A stretch of DNA of 64,000 bases from Motilibacter peucedani. Its GTDB lineage: Bacteria; Actinomycetota; Actinomycetes; Motilibacterales; Motilibacteraceae. The notes below the pieces were generated by a model. The model had not been told where the DNA came from and did no database searches. It was given only the letters and a program-made list of their open reading frames with translations. The DNA is taken from NCBI RefSeq assembly GCF_003634695.1, contig NZ_RBWV01000017.1, positions 1 through 64,000 on the forward strand, read 5' to 3'. Position numbers and translations under genes: made by a program. Shown piece by piece: positions 47,543 through 55,599 of the stretch. Every line of letters begins with the position of its first letter. Position 1 is the first letter of the stretch.

Positions 47543-47914
47543 TCAGCGCACGCGGAGCAGGTCGACGACGAAGATCAGCGTCTCGCCCGGCTTGATGGCC
47601 GAGCCGGCGCCGCGGTCGCCGTAGCCCAGGTGCGGCGGGATGGTGAGGCGGCGGCGGCCGCCGACCTTCATGCCCGCGACGCCCTGGTCCCAGCCGGCGA
47701 TGACGCGACCGCGGCCGAGCGGGAAGACGAACGGGTCGCCGCGGTTCCAGGACGAGTCGAACTCCTCGCCGGTCGAGAACGACACGCCGACGTAGTGGAC
47801 GGTGACGTTCTGGCCGGGCTGCGCCTCGTCGCCGTCGCCGACGGTGATGTCCTCGACGACCAGGTCGGCCGGCGGGTCGCCGACGGGGAAGTCGACCTCG
47901 GGCTTCTCGGCCAT
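47543..47914 (-). CDS. FKBP-type peptidyl-prolyl isomerase
   Basis: A 123-residue cytoplasmic prolyl isomerase consisting of one FKBP domain: NVTVHYVGVSFSTGEEFDSS, PFVFPLGRGRVIAGWDQGVAGM, IPPHLGYGDRGAGSAIKPGE, LIFVVDLL. Active-site aromatic and Asp positions are conserved. ATG 47914 is preceded by GAGGAG. It is divergent from the DUF3866 gene, with 66 bp between starts, and lies upstream of pafB. Confidence 0.94.
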   Translation of the reverse strand: MAEKPEVDFPVGDPPADLVVEDITVGDGDEAQPGQNVTVHYVGVSFSTGEEFDSSWNRGDPFVFPLGRGRVIAGWDQGVAGMKVGGRRRLTIPPHLGYGDRGAGSAIKPGETLIFVVDLLRVR

Positions 47915-47980
47915 GTGCGTGCTCCTCGCCTCGTCCGGATGGCTGTGCCGCAGCGACACTAGCCGACACCATCTGCAAGG

Positions 47981-49084
47981 GTGGCGCCCGTGATCCAGTG
48001 GCGCCAGGGCACCGTCACGACGGTCGACCGCGAGTGGGACGGCGCCCGCGAGGTCACGGTCGAGGTGGACGGGGACGCCGTACGCGCCCTGGCCTACGTC
48101 GCGCTCGTCGGCGCGCCCGTGCCCGGCGACCGGGTGCTGCTCAACGTCACCGCGCTGTCCCTCGGCCTCGGCACCGGCGGCTCCGCGCTCGTCGTCGCGC
48201 TGCCCGACCGGCTGCCGCCCGACCCGGTGGCGCCTGCGCCGCCCGCCGGGCCCGGGCACCTGGTGAAGGCGCGCTACACCCCGCTCCAGCCGGTCGTCCT
48301 CGGGGTCGACGAGCAGGACAGCCCGTGGCACGCGGCGCTCTCCACCGCGGAGTCGCTCGACGGGATGCCGGTGGTCGTGGCCGACCTGCACTCGGCGCTG
48401 CCGGCGATCCTCTGCGGCCTGCGGTCGGTGTCGCCGTCACTCCGCGTCGGCTACGTGATGACCGACGGCGCGGCCCTTCCGCTGTGGCTGTCGCGGACGG
48501 TGTCGGGGCTGCGGTCGGCCGGGTGGCTCGCCGGGTGCGTGACCGTGGGGCAGAGCTTCGGCGGCGACCTCGAGGCCGTCACGCTGCACACCGGATTGCT
48601 GGCTGCGCGGCTGGTGCTGGAGTGCGACGTGGTCGTCGTGACGCAGGGGCCGGGCAACCTCGGCACCGACACCCGCTGGGGCTTCTCCGGCGTCGCCTGC
48701 GGAGAGGCCGTCAACGCCGTGGCGGCGCTGTCCGGGCGACCGGTGGCCTCGCTGCGGGTGTCGTCCGCGGACCCGCGCGAGCGGCACCGCGGCGTCTCGC
48801 ACCACTCGCTCACCGCGTACGGCCGCGTGGCCCTCGCCCGCGCCGACGTGGTGGTGCCGCTGCTGGGCGGGTCGTTCGGGGACCGCGTCGTGGCCGACGC
48901 CGCACCGCTCGCGGCCCGGCACCGGCTGGTGGAGGTGGCGTGCGACGGGCTGCCCGAAGCGCTGGCCACCTCACCCGTACGCCTGTCGTCGATGGGCCGC
49001 GGCTACGCCGACGACCCGCCCTGCTTCCTCTCCCCCGCCGCCGCCGGCGCCCACGCCGCGACGTTGGCGGCTCCCCGACGTTGA
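47981..49084 (+). CDS. DUF3866 family protein
   Basis: A 367-residue conserved actinobacterial protein of unknown activity, seen next to paf genes. An N-terminal beta-rich part (IQWRQGTVTTVDREWDGARE) precedes a core with GLGTGGSALVV, VVADLHSALPAIL, VTQGPGNLGTDTRWGFSG and RVSSADPRERHRGVSHHS. There is no membrane helix. The start is GTG 47981 or GTG 47993. The TGA stop (49082-49084) lies inside the first bases of palindromic repeat copy B, so the repeat supplies the end of this gene. Confidence 0.88.
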   Translation: MAPVIQWRQGTVTTVDREWDGAREVTVEVDGDAVRALAYVALVGAPVPGDRVLLNVTALSLGLGTGGSALVVALPDRLPPDPVAPAPPAGPGHLVKARYTPLQPVVLGVDEQDSPWHAALSTAESLDGMPVVVADLHSALPAILCGLRSVSPSLRVGYVMTDGAALPLWLSRTVSGLRSAGWLAGCVTVGQSFGGDLEAVTLHTGLLAARLVLECDVVVVTQGPGNLGTDTRWGFSGVACGEAVNAVAALSGRPVASLRVSSADPRERHRGVSHHSLTAYGRVALARADVVVPLLGGSFGDRVVADAAPLAARHRLVEVACDGLPEALATSPVRLSSMGRGYADDPPCFLSPAAAGAHAATLAAPRR

Positions 49085-49157
49085 TCGCCCTAGCCGATCG
49101 AACTCGTGCGAGGCCTAGCAAGTTGAATGGGTCTGGCGCGATGTTCGTAGGCCTGGC
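49076..49157. repeat. Palindromic interspersed repeat, copy B (degenerate)
   Basis: The left 40 bases are nearly identical to copy A from CGACG at 49076 through TTGATCGCCC, TAGCCGATCG and AACTCGTGCG to AGGCC. The right end has decayed (GATGTTCGTAGGCCTGGCTG). It lies directly after the DUF3866 stop codon and just beyond the 3' end of the AbiEi/DUF559 gene. Confidence 0.75.
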
Positions 49158-49168
49158 TGCGGAGCAGT

Positions 49169-50113
49169 TCAGTCCGCCCGTCGCAGGTGAGCAACGGCGA
49201 CTGCCGCGCGGATCTTCTCCCGAAGGACGTCGAGGCGACCGAGGTCGGCCCAGGTGATGCGGACGAACGCCCACCCCATCTGCCGCAGGTCGTCCTCACG
49301 CCGCTTCTCCGCGTCGAAGACGGCGTGGGGCGAGTCGAGGTACTTGATGCGTCCGTCGAACTCGATGATCACGTGGACGCTCGGCAGGAGGAAGTCGGCG
49401 AAGTACCTCGCACCCGAGGCGCCATGCACCTCTGCCTGCGCCACGGCCTCGAGCCAGCCGAGCGCGTGCAGGTCGAGGCGGAGCAGGCTCTCACCGGGCG
49501 AGTCGGCGCGACCGTCCGCTGCGGCGACGACTCGACCCGCCCGGAGCGAGCCCCGCCAGAAGCGCACGAACTCGAGGGCGGTCGCCAGCTCCCCCGGCGC
49601 GACGAGTCGCTGGTGGAGGGCGCTGTCCGCTGCAACGACCGCCTCGCGGAAGGGCAGGTAGCGCGCGAGGTCGACCACCGTACGCGCCGGTGCGGTGATC
49701 GCGACGCCCTGGGCGTCGGTCGCCACGTGGTGCGCGGGCAGCGGCGCGTCGAGCACGCGCAGACCGGCGCGCACGCGAGTCGTGGAGGTCGTACGCGTGA
49801 CCTCCACGTCGCTCGGCCCCTCGAGCAGCGACATGCCCGAGAGCAGAGCAGCTGAGCGGTGGCTCGCGACCGCCCCGGGGCCCAGCTTCAGCAGGTGGCC
49901 CTGGACGAACAACCGGTGGCGCTGAGCCTGGCCGCTCATCGAGTCGAAGGTGGCGCGGTCGACATAGACGCCGTGCCGCAGGCGGACCCACTGCCGGGTG
50001 CGGACGAGTCGCGTGATCTCGTCGCGCGAGACACCGGCTGCGAGAGCTTCGGACGCCGCGAACACCCGGCCAGCGAGCAACGACGAATGCTGCCCCGACG
50101 ATCGTGTCGACAT
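49169..50113 (-). CDS. AbiEi-like / DUF559 endonuclease-domain protein
   Basis: A 314-residue protein. Residues 1-90 resemble the winged-helix antitoxin domain of AbiEi (AGVSRDEITRLVRTRQWVRL, HGVYVD). The C-terminal third looks like a DUF559/Vsr-type PD-(D/E)XK nuclease: YFADFLLPSVHVIIEFDGRI with Asp, Glu and Lys, then EKRREDDLRQMGWAFVRITW. No toxin gene is adjacent. Palindromic repeats lie on both sides (49076-49157 and 50162-50248), which suggests the gene and repeats moved together (inference). ATG 50113 was chosen; frames reaching 50218 run into the repeat. Confidence 0.82.
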   Translation of the reverse strand: MSTRSSGQHSSLLAGRVFAASEALAAGVSRDEITRLVRTRQWVRLRHGVYVDRATFDSMSGQAQRHRLFVQGHLLKLGPGAVASHRSAALLSGMSLLEGPSDVEVTRTTSTTRVRAGLRVLDAPLPAHHVATDAQGVAITAPARTVVDLARYLPFREAVVAADSALHQRLVAPGELATALEFVRFWRGSLRAGRVVAAADGRADSPGESLLRLDLHALGWLEAVAQAEVHGASGARYFADFLLPSVHVIIEFDGRIKYLDSPHAVFDAEKRREDDLRQMGWAFVRITWADLGRLDVLREKIRAAVAVAHLRRAD

Positions 50114-50161
50114 CGGTCGATCGTCTGCCAAGTGGTGTGTCAGCCGCTGTGGTTGTCCACA

Positions 50162-50248
50162 GGCGTGCGAGGCCCACGAACCTCGTGCCAGGCCGAGCAA
50201 CTTGCGTCGGCCTCGCACGAGTTTGATCGGCTAGGGCGATCAACGTCG
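50162..50248. repeat. Palindromic interspersed repeat, copy C
   Basis: The interior CTCGTGCCAGGCCGAGCAAC is identical to copy A, followed by CTTGCGTCGGCCTCGCACGAG. The right end at 50223-50243 is a near-perfect palindrome (arms TTGATCGGC and GGCGATCAA around TAG), ending CAACGTCG. The left end is diverged. It lies between the AbiEi/DUF559 gene start and the pafA stop. Confidence 0.8.
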
Positions 50249-50261
50249 CGGAGCGCGCCCC

Positions 50262-51623
50262 CTACATGGAGGCGATGAGCTTGTCGACGCGCTCGTCGAC
50301 GGCGCGGAAGGGGTCCTTGCAGAGGACGGTGCGCTGGGCCTGGTCGTTGAGCTTGAGGTGCACCCAGTCGACGGTGAAGTCGCGGCGCTTCTCCTGGGCG
50401 CGCTTGATGAACTCGCCGCGCAGCCGGGCCCGGGTGGTCTGGGGTGGCACGGACTTGGCCTCGAAGACCTCGAGGTCCTCGACCTCGCGGTCGACGACGC
50501 CCTGCGACTCGAGCAGGTAGTAGAGGCCGCGTCCGCGCCGGATGTCGTGGTAGGCGAGGTCGAGGTGGGCGACGCGGGCGGAGCCGAGGGCGAGGTCGTG
50601 CTTGGCGCGGTAGCGCTCGAGCAGCTTGTACTTGATCACCCAGTCGATCTCGCGGCCGACGAGGTCGAGGTCGCCGGACGAGACGGCGGTCAGCGTCCGC
50701 TCCCACAGGTCGAGCACGCGCGCGACGGTCGGGTCGGAGATCTCGCGGCGGGCCACGAAGTCGCGCGCCCGCGTGAAGTACTCCTCCTGGATCTCGAGCG
50801 CGGAGGCCTCGCGCCCGTTCGCCAGGCGCACCTTCCGCCGGCCGGTGATGTCGTGGCTGATCTCGCGGATGGCGCGGATGGGGTTCTCGAGCGTCAGGTC
50901 GCGCATGACGACCCCGGCCTCGACCATCCGGAGCACGAGGTCGGCCGAGCCCACCTTGAGCAGGGTCGTCGACTCGCTCATGTTGGCGTCGCCGACGATG
51001 ACGTGGAGCCGGCGGTAGCGCTCGGCGTCGGCGTGCGGCTCGTCGCGGGTGTTGATGATCGGGCGCGAGCGGGTCGTGGCCGACGACACGCCCTCCCAGA
51101 TGTGCTCGGCGCGCTGCGAGACGCAGTAGACGGCGCCGCGCGGGGTCTGCAGCACCTTGCCCGCGCCGCACACGATCTGGCGGGTCACCAGGAACGGGAT
51201 CAGCACGTCGGCCAGCCGCGAGAACTCGCCGTGCCGGCCCACGAGGTAGTTCTCGTGGCAGCCGTAGGAGTTGCCGGCCGAGTCGGTGTTGTTCTTGAAC
51301 AGGTAGACGTCGCCCGCGATGCCCTCCTCGCGCAGCCGGCGCTCGGCGTCGATGAGCAGCCCCTCGAGGATCCGCTCCCCCGCCTTGTCGTGGACGACCA
51401 GGTCGCGCACGGAGTCGCACTCGGGCGTCGCGTACTCGGGGTGGGAGCCCACGTCGAGGTAGAGCCGAGCGCCGTTGGCGAGGAACACGTTGCTCGAGCG
51501 GCCCCACGACACGACGCGCCGGAACAGGTAGCGGGCGACCTCGTCGGGGCTCAGCCGGCGCTGCCCTCGGAACGTGCACGTGACGCCGTACTCGTTCTCG
51601 ATGCCGAAGATCCGCCGGTCGAT
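50262..51623 (-). CDS. pafA: PafA, Pup-protein ligase, without a canonical start codon
   Basis: A carboxylate-amine ligase that joins Pup to lysines of target proteins. [10 protein letters not shown] supplies the ATP/Mg glutamate, [15 protein letters not shown] the catalytic Asp, and [19 protein letters not shown] and [16 protein letters not shown] are conserved. The expected N terminus MDRRIFG is present as IIDRRIFG. Codons at 51621-51626 are ATC ATC, and no ATG, GTG or TTG lies between there and the upstream in-frame stop. Starting at ATC 51623 gives 453 residues, the normal length. The first canonical start is GTG 51512, which would delete 37 residues including the active-site Glu. Confidence 0.85.
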   Translation of the reverse strand: MDRRIFGIENEYGVTCTFRGQRRLSPDEVARYLFRRVVSWGRSSNVFLANGARLYLDVGSHPEYATPECDSVRDLVVHDKAGERILEGLLIDAERRLREEGIAGDVYLFKNNTDSAGNSYGCHENYLVGRHGEFSRLADVLIPFLVTRQIVCGAGKVLQTPRGAVYCVSQRAEHIWEGVSSATTRSRPIINTRDEPHADAERYRRLHVIVGDANMSESTTLLKVGSADLVLRMVEAGVVMRDLTLENPIRAIREISHDITGRRKVRLANGREASALEIQEEYFTRARDFVARREISDPTVARVLDLWERTLTAVSSGDLDLVGREIDWVIKYKLLERYRAKHDLALGSARVAHLDLAYHDIRRGRGLYYLLESQGVVDREVEDLEVFEAKSVPPQTTRARLRGEFIKRAQEKRRDFTVDWVHLKLNDQAQRTVLCKDPFRAVDERVDKLIASM

Positions 51624-51670
51624 GATCGTGTCCCGTCTGCCGCGCCGTGCAGTGCCACGCCCTCGTCAAG

Positions 51671-51676
51671 AGCCTA
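51671..51676 (-). promoter_or_regulatory. Possible -10 element of pafA
   Basis: TAGGCT on the minus strand fits TAnnnT within the extended context TGTGTATAGGCT. Transcription would start about 45 nt before the pafA N terminus. It supports a short pafA leader; the evidence is weak. Confidence 0.3.
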
Positions 51677-51788
51677 TACACACCGCCTCGGGTACGCGGT
51701 GCGGCCGATGCGCTCAACTCCCCGGCCGCGGTGCCGATCAGTGGCCCGAGAGCCCCGACCTGGGGGCGGCGAGCCGGCGGAGGACTGC

Positions 51789-53615
51789 GTGCGCCCGGTG
51801 CCCCTGCGCGGCCCTGCAGCGCTGCGCCGCGCCCTCGGCCCGGAGCGGCTCGAGCGGCTCGCCGAGCTCCTGCGCCCGACGCCCACCAACGCCACCCCGC
51901 TGAAGGTCTCGCTCGTCACCGGTGCGCTGTTCGGCAGCGGCGGCCTCGTCTCGCTGATCGCCCTGCTGTTCCCCCAGCCGTCGGTGACCCACGTCGGGCT
52001 GCTGCAGCTCCTGGCGGTCGTCGCGGTCGCTGCCGCGGTCGGGCTGGTCGCCGTGGGCCGGCACATCCCGGTCTGGGCGCACCACCTGGCGGTGTGCAGC
52101 GGCTCGCTGATCATCACCGTGAGCGTGCTCGCCGCGGGTGGTGGCGGGGCCTCGCTGGCCTACGCGAGCCTCTACGTCTTCATCGCCGTCGACACCTTCT
52201 TCTTCTACTCGTGGCCGGTCGCGACCGCGCACACGACGTGCGCGGTCGGTGCCGGCGCGGGCGCCCTGATCACGACCGGCAAGGCGTCGGCCGGCCAGGG
52301 CGTCATGCTCGTCGGCGTGGTGCTCGCAGTCGCCACCGTCACCGGGTACCTCGCCAACGCCGCGTCAGCGGCGGAGTTCGACGTCCTGACTCGGCTGCCG
52401 AACCGGCGCGGCTTCGACCGGCTGCTCGGCGACGCGATGACGGCGGCGGAGCGTACGCAGAGCACCCTGCTCGTCGCGCTGATCGACCTCGACCACTTCC
52501 GCCACGTCAACGAGCGCGACGGCTCCGGTGCCGGTGACCGCCTGCTGCGCGCGGTCGCCAAGGCGTGGGGGCCGCTGCTGCGGCCGGGCCAGGTGCTCGC
52601 ACGCTTCGGCGGCGACGAGTTCGCGCTGCTGCTGCCCAGCTGTCCGAGCGACCGCGCCACCGTCATCGTCGACGAGCTGCGCCGCGCACTGCCCGAGGGC
52701 CGCACCGCCTCGGCCGGGCTGGCCGAGTGGGAGCCCGGCGACTCCGCCTCCATCCTGGTCAACCGCGCCGACGTCGCGCTCTACGAGGCCAAGCGCTCGG
52801 GCCGGGACCGCACCGTGCACCAGGCCGGAGACCGGGCCGCCGCCGAGGAGCTGCGCCGCGCGCTCGTCGGCGGCGAGCTGCACGTCTACTTCCAGCCGAT
52901 CGTCGACCTCGGCGGGCCGGTTCCCTGCGTCACCGGCGCCGAGGCGCTGGTGCGCTGGATCCACCCGGAGCGCGGCACCGTCCCGCCGCTCGAGTTCATC
53001 CCGTTCGCCGAGAGCAGCGGGCTCATCCGGGAGATCGGGCGGCACGTGCTGTTCGAGGCGTGCGAGCACGCGGCGGCCTGGGACCGCTCCGAGGGCCGGC
53101 CGCTCAAGGTCACCGTCAACGTCTCGGCCCGCGAGCTCGACGACGAGTGCTACGCCGAGCAGGTGCACGAGGCGCTGGAGCGCTCCGGCCTCCCGGCCGA
53201 CGCGCTCGTGCTCGAGATCACCGAGAGCACGCTCTCGGGGCCGGGCGAGCAGGCGCAGCGGACCCTGGAGCACCTGCGGGGCCACGGCGTACGCATCGCG
53301 ATCGACGACTTCGGCACCGGCTACTCGAGCCTGAGCCGGCTCGACGCCCTCCCCATCGACATCCTCAAGATCGACCGGTCCTTCGTGTCGCCGATCGGGC
53401 CCACCACCCGCTCGGCGCCCCTGGTCGCGGCGATCACCGCGATGGCCAGCGCGCTCGGGCTGGCCGTCGTCGCCGAGGGCGTCGAGGACGAGCACCAGGC
53501 GCTGCTGCTCGCGTCGCTGGGCTGCGGCGAGGGCCAGGGCTACCTGTTCGGCCGCCCCGTGCCGCCGGCCGAGCTGCTGGCCCAGGTGGAGCCCGTGGCG
53601 GCCGAGCGGTTGTGA
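51789..53615 (+). CDS. Membrane GGDEF-EAL (c-di-GMP) protein
   Basis: A 608-residue protein. About six hydrophobic helices (residues 35-190) form an N-terminal sensor. The GGDEF domain (FDVLTRLPNRRGFDRLL, RFGGDEFALLL) has an intact active site. The EAL domain (GAEALVRWIHPE, LEITESTLSG, IAIDDFGTGYSSLSRL, VVAEGVED) keeps the metal and catalytic residues. It could therefore both make and degrade cyclic di-GMP. GTG 51789 was chosen because GGAGG precedes it by 5 nt; ATG 51708 is a weaker option. It interrupts the usual paf-proteasome order. Confidence 0.9.
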   Translation: MRPVPLRGPAALRRALGPERLERLAELLRPTPTNATPLKVSLVTGALFGSGGLVSLIALLFPQPSVTHVGLLQLLAVVAVAAAVGLVAVGRHIPVWAHHLAVCSGSLIITVSVLAAGGGGASLAYASLYVFIAVDTFFFYSWPVATAHTTCAVGAGAGALITTGKASAGQGVMLVGVVLAVATVTGYLANAASAAEFDVLTRLPNRRGFDRLLGDAMTAAERTQSTLLVALIDLDHFRHVNERDGSGAGDRLLRAVAKAWGPLLRPGQVLARFGGDEFALLLPSCPSDRATVIVDELRRALPEGRTASAGLAEWEPGDSASILVNRADVALYEAKRSGRDRTVHQAGDRAAAEELRRALVGGELHVYFQPIVDLGGPVPCVTGAEALVRWIHPERGTVPPLEFIPFAESSGLIREIGRHVLFEACEHAAAWDRSEGRPLKVTVNVSARELDDECYAEQVHEALERSGLPADALVLEITESTLSGPGEQAQRTLEHLRGHGVRIAIDDFGTGYSSLSRLDALPIDILKIDRSFVSPIGPTTRSAPLVAAITAMASALGLAVVAEGVEDEHQALLLASLGCGEGQGYLFGRPVPPAELLAQVEPVAAERL

Positions 53616-53644
53616 GACCGTCGCCGGCGGGTAGGCCCGCCGGC

Positions 53645-54172
53645 ATGAGCAGCGACTCCCCGACAGACACCACCACCAGCGTGGCCAGCGCCACGCGCAC
53701 CACCCTCGACGGGCCGCCGGACGGCAGCGTGCCCGTCACCGAGCGCATGCTCGAGGACCACGTGCGCCCTGAGGGCCTCGACGACGCCACGGTCGCTGCG
53801 GTCGGCCGGCTGACCGAGGCGCTCGAGACCGTCGAGCGCGCCCGCGGGCGGCTCTTCGACTTCCACCAGCTCACCGGCGAGGCCGACATCAAGGCGGGCG
53901 ACGCGGCGGAGCAGCTGCGCGCGGCCGGCCACGTCGAGCTCGCCGAGCGCGTCGAGACCGAGCTAGTCGGCCGCAACGTGCTCAAGGGCCGCTGGACGTT
54001 CCAGATCGTCGAGGACTACGACGACGGCTACTGGTCGACGTTCCGCGGGCTCGAGCGCGACGTGCGCGAGGCGCTCACCGGCGGGCGCCGGCACGTCTAC
54101 GAGGCGGAGATGAAGGAGGACCGGCGTACGCACGGGCTCCCGGGCCACGAGGCCCGGCCCGCCGAGCTCTGA
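53645..54172 (+). CDS. Acidic protein of unknown function
   Basis: A 175-residue soluble protein I do not recognise. The first 30 residues are Ser/Thr-rich. The middle is helical (AAVGRLTEALETVERARGRL and FDFHQLTGEAD). The end is charged with Tyr/Trp (VEDYDDGYWSTFRGLERDV). ATG 53645 lies 29 bp after the GGDEF-EAL stop, so the two may be cotranscribed. Confidence 0.75.
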   Translation: MSSDSPTDTTTSVASATRTTLDGPPDGSVPVTERMLEDHVRPEGLDDATVAAVGRLTEALETVERARGRLFDFHQLTGEADIKAGDAAEQLRAAGHVELAERVETELVGRNVLKGRWTFQIVEDYDDGYWSTFRGLERDVREALTGGRRHVYEAEMKEDRRTHGLPGHEARPAEL

Positions 54173-54194
54173 GACCCGGTCCGCACCGGGGGTC
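54173..54194. terminator. Imperfect stem-loop between convergent genes
   Basis: GACCCGGT, loop CCGC, ACCGGG(GG)TC makes an 8-bp stem with a 2-nt bulge right after the stop at 54172. It is a plausible terminator for the plus-strand genes. Confidence 0.45.
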
Positions 54195-54214
54195 CACGGC
54201 GCAGGCGCGGGAGC

Positions 54215-54625
54215 TCAGCCCTTCCGCGCCTTCGCCGTCGCCCTGTCGTTGGCCTTGCCGATCGCGTCGACCAGCTCGTCCTTGGTCATGCGCGAGCGGC
54301 CCTTGACCTCGAGGCGCCGCGCGACCTGCAGGAGGTGCTCCTTGCTGGCGTTCGCGTCCACCCCGCCCTTGGTGGGCCCGGTGGCCGAGGAGGTCTCCGA
54401 CGCCTTCTTCGCCGCCTGCGCGTCGCTGGGCCCGCGCTGGTCCTTCGGCTCCCAGTGGTCGCCGACCTTCTCGAACGAGTGCTTCACCGCCGAGAACGCG
54501 GTGCGGTGGGCGCGCTCGCCCTCGCCGTAGGTCTCGACCGCCGAGTCGTGGGTCTCGACCCAGGTGTCCTGGGCCTTCTCCGGCGAGCGGGCGAGCGTCG
54601 AGGGCAGCTCCTTGCGACCGGGCAT
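54215..54625 (-). CDS. ChaB-like protein with Rho-N-type C terminus
   Basis: A 136-residue protein. The N-terminal half matches ChaB (MPGRKELPSTLARSPEKAQD, then AFSAVKHSFEKVGDHW). After a Lys/Ser linker comes a helical SAP/Rho-N-like motif (KEHLLQVARRLEVKGRSRMT and KDELVDAIGKA) that often binds nucleic acids. The family function is unsettled. ATG 54625 follows GGAGG by 7 nt. It lies downstream of prcA on the same strand. Confidence 0.85.
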   Translation of the reverse strand: MPGRKELPSTLARSPEKAQDTWVETHDSAVETYGEGERAHRTAFSAVKHSFEKVGDHWEPKDQRGPSDAQAAKKASETSSATGPTKGGVDANASKEHLLQVARRLEVKGRSRMTKDELVDAIGKANDRATAKARKG

Positions 54626-54734
54626 CGCGCACCTCCGGGTCCGACGGGGTCGTCTCCCCCGACTCGTTCCCCTCCTCGCCGGCTCTCGCACCTGCGCGGG
54701 CCGCCCGCTCTGCGCGGCCCGGCAGCCGAGCCGG

Positions 54735-55541
54735 TCAGCCCTCGGGCGTCGGTCCTGCGGGCTCGTGGCCCCCGCCGGCCAGCTTCGTCGGGCCGGGGAC
54801 CTCGCGCAGGGCCGGGTCGTCAGGGGCCAGCGACACGTCGGCGACCTCGCCGTCGAGCAGCGCGGCCAGCGCCGTGCCGGCCAGGCGGCGGAACTTGCGC
54901 CGCGGCCGGCCGCGGTCGAGCACCGCGACCTCGAGCTGGCCCGGTGTCAAGGCGCGGGCCTCGCCGCCGGCCGGGTCGCGCGCGAGCAGCTCGACCGCGA
55001 GGCCGAGCGCGTCGCGCAGCGGCAGCCCCGGGGTCCAGCGCTCCTGCAGGACGCTCGCGATGGTGTCGGCCTGCCCGCCCATGACGACGAAGCCCTGTTC
55101 GTCGGCGACCGACCCGTCGTAGGTGAGCCGGTAGATCTGGTCGTCGTCGGGCGTCTCGCCGACCTCGGCCACGGCCAGCTCGACCTCGTAGGGCTTCGAG
55201 GTCTCCGTGAAGATCGTGCCGAGCGTCTGGGCGTAGACGTTGGCGAGCCCGCGGCCGGTCACGTCGCGCCGGTCGTAGGCGTAGCCGCGGAAGTCGGCGA
55301 TGCGCACGCCTGCTATGCGCAGGTTCTCGAACTCGTTGTACTTGCCGACCGCGGCGAACGCGATGCGGTCGTAGATCTCGGAGATCTTGTGCAGCGCGCG
55401 CGAGGGGTTCTCGGCCACGAAGAGGATGCCGTCGGCGTAGGCGAGGACGAGCACGCTGCGCCCGCGGGCGATGCCCTTGCGGGCGTAGTCCGCCTTGTCC
55501 TTCATGACCTGCTCGGGCGAGACGTAGAACGGCATGCTCAC
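54735..55541 (-). CDS. prcA: 20S proteasome alpha subunit
   Basis: A 268-residue alpha subunit forming the outer gating rings of the actinobacterial proteasome. The N terminus [20 protein letters not shown] is the family hallmark that gates the pore. The body ([40 protein letters not shown]) is full length. GTG 55541 starts 58 bp after the prcB frame end. The C-terminal tail is acidic and Pro-rich. Substrates arrive through the Arc/Mpa ATPase encoded upstream. Confidence 0.96.
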   Translation of the reverse strand: MSMPFYVSPEQVMKDKADYARKGIARGRSVLVLAYADGILFVAENPSRALHKISEIYDRIAFAAVGKYNEFENLRIAGVRIADFRGYAYDRRDVTGRGLANVYAQTLGTIFTETSKPYEVELAVAEVGETPDDDQIYRLTYDGSVADEQGFVVMGGQADTIASVLQERWTPGLPLRDALGLAVELLARDPAGGEARALTPGQLEVAVLDRGRPRRKFRRLAGTALAALLDGEVADVSLAPDDPALREVPGPTKLAGGGHEPAGPTPEG

Positions 55542-55599
55542 CGGGGCTCGGGCCTCCTTCTCGGGTGGTTCTGGGACGGCGGGGTGGGTGCGACGGCGG

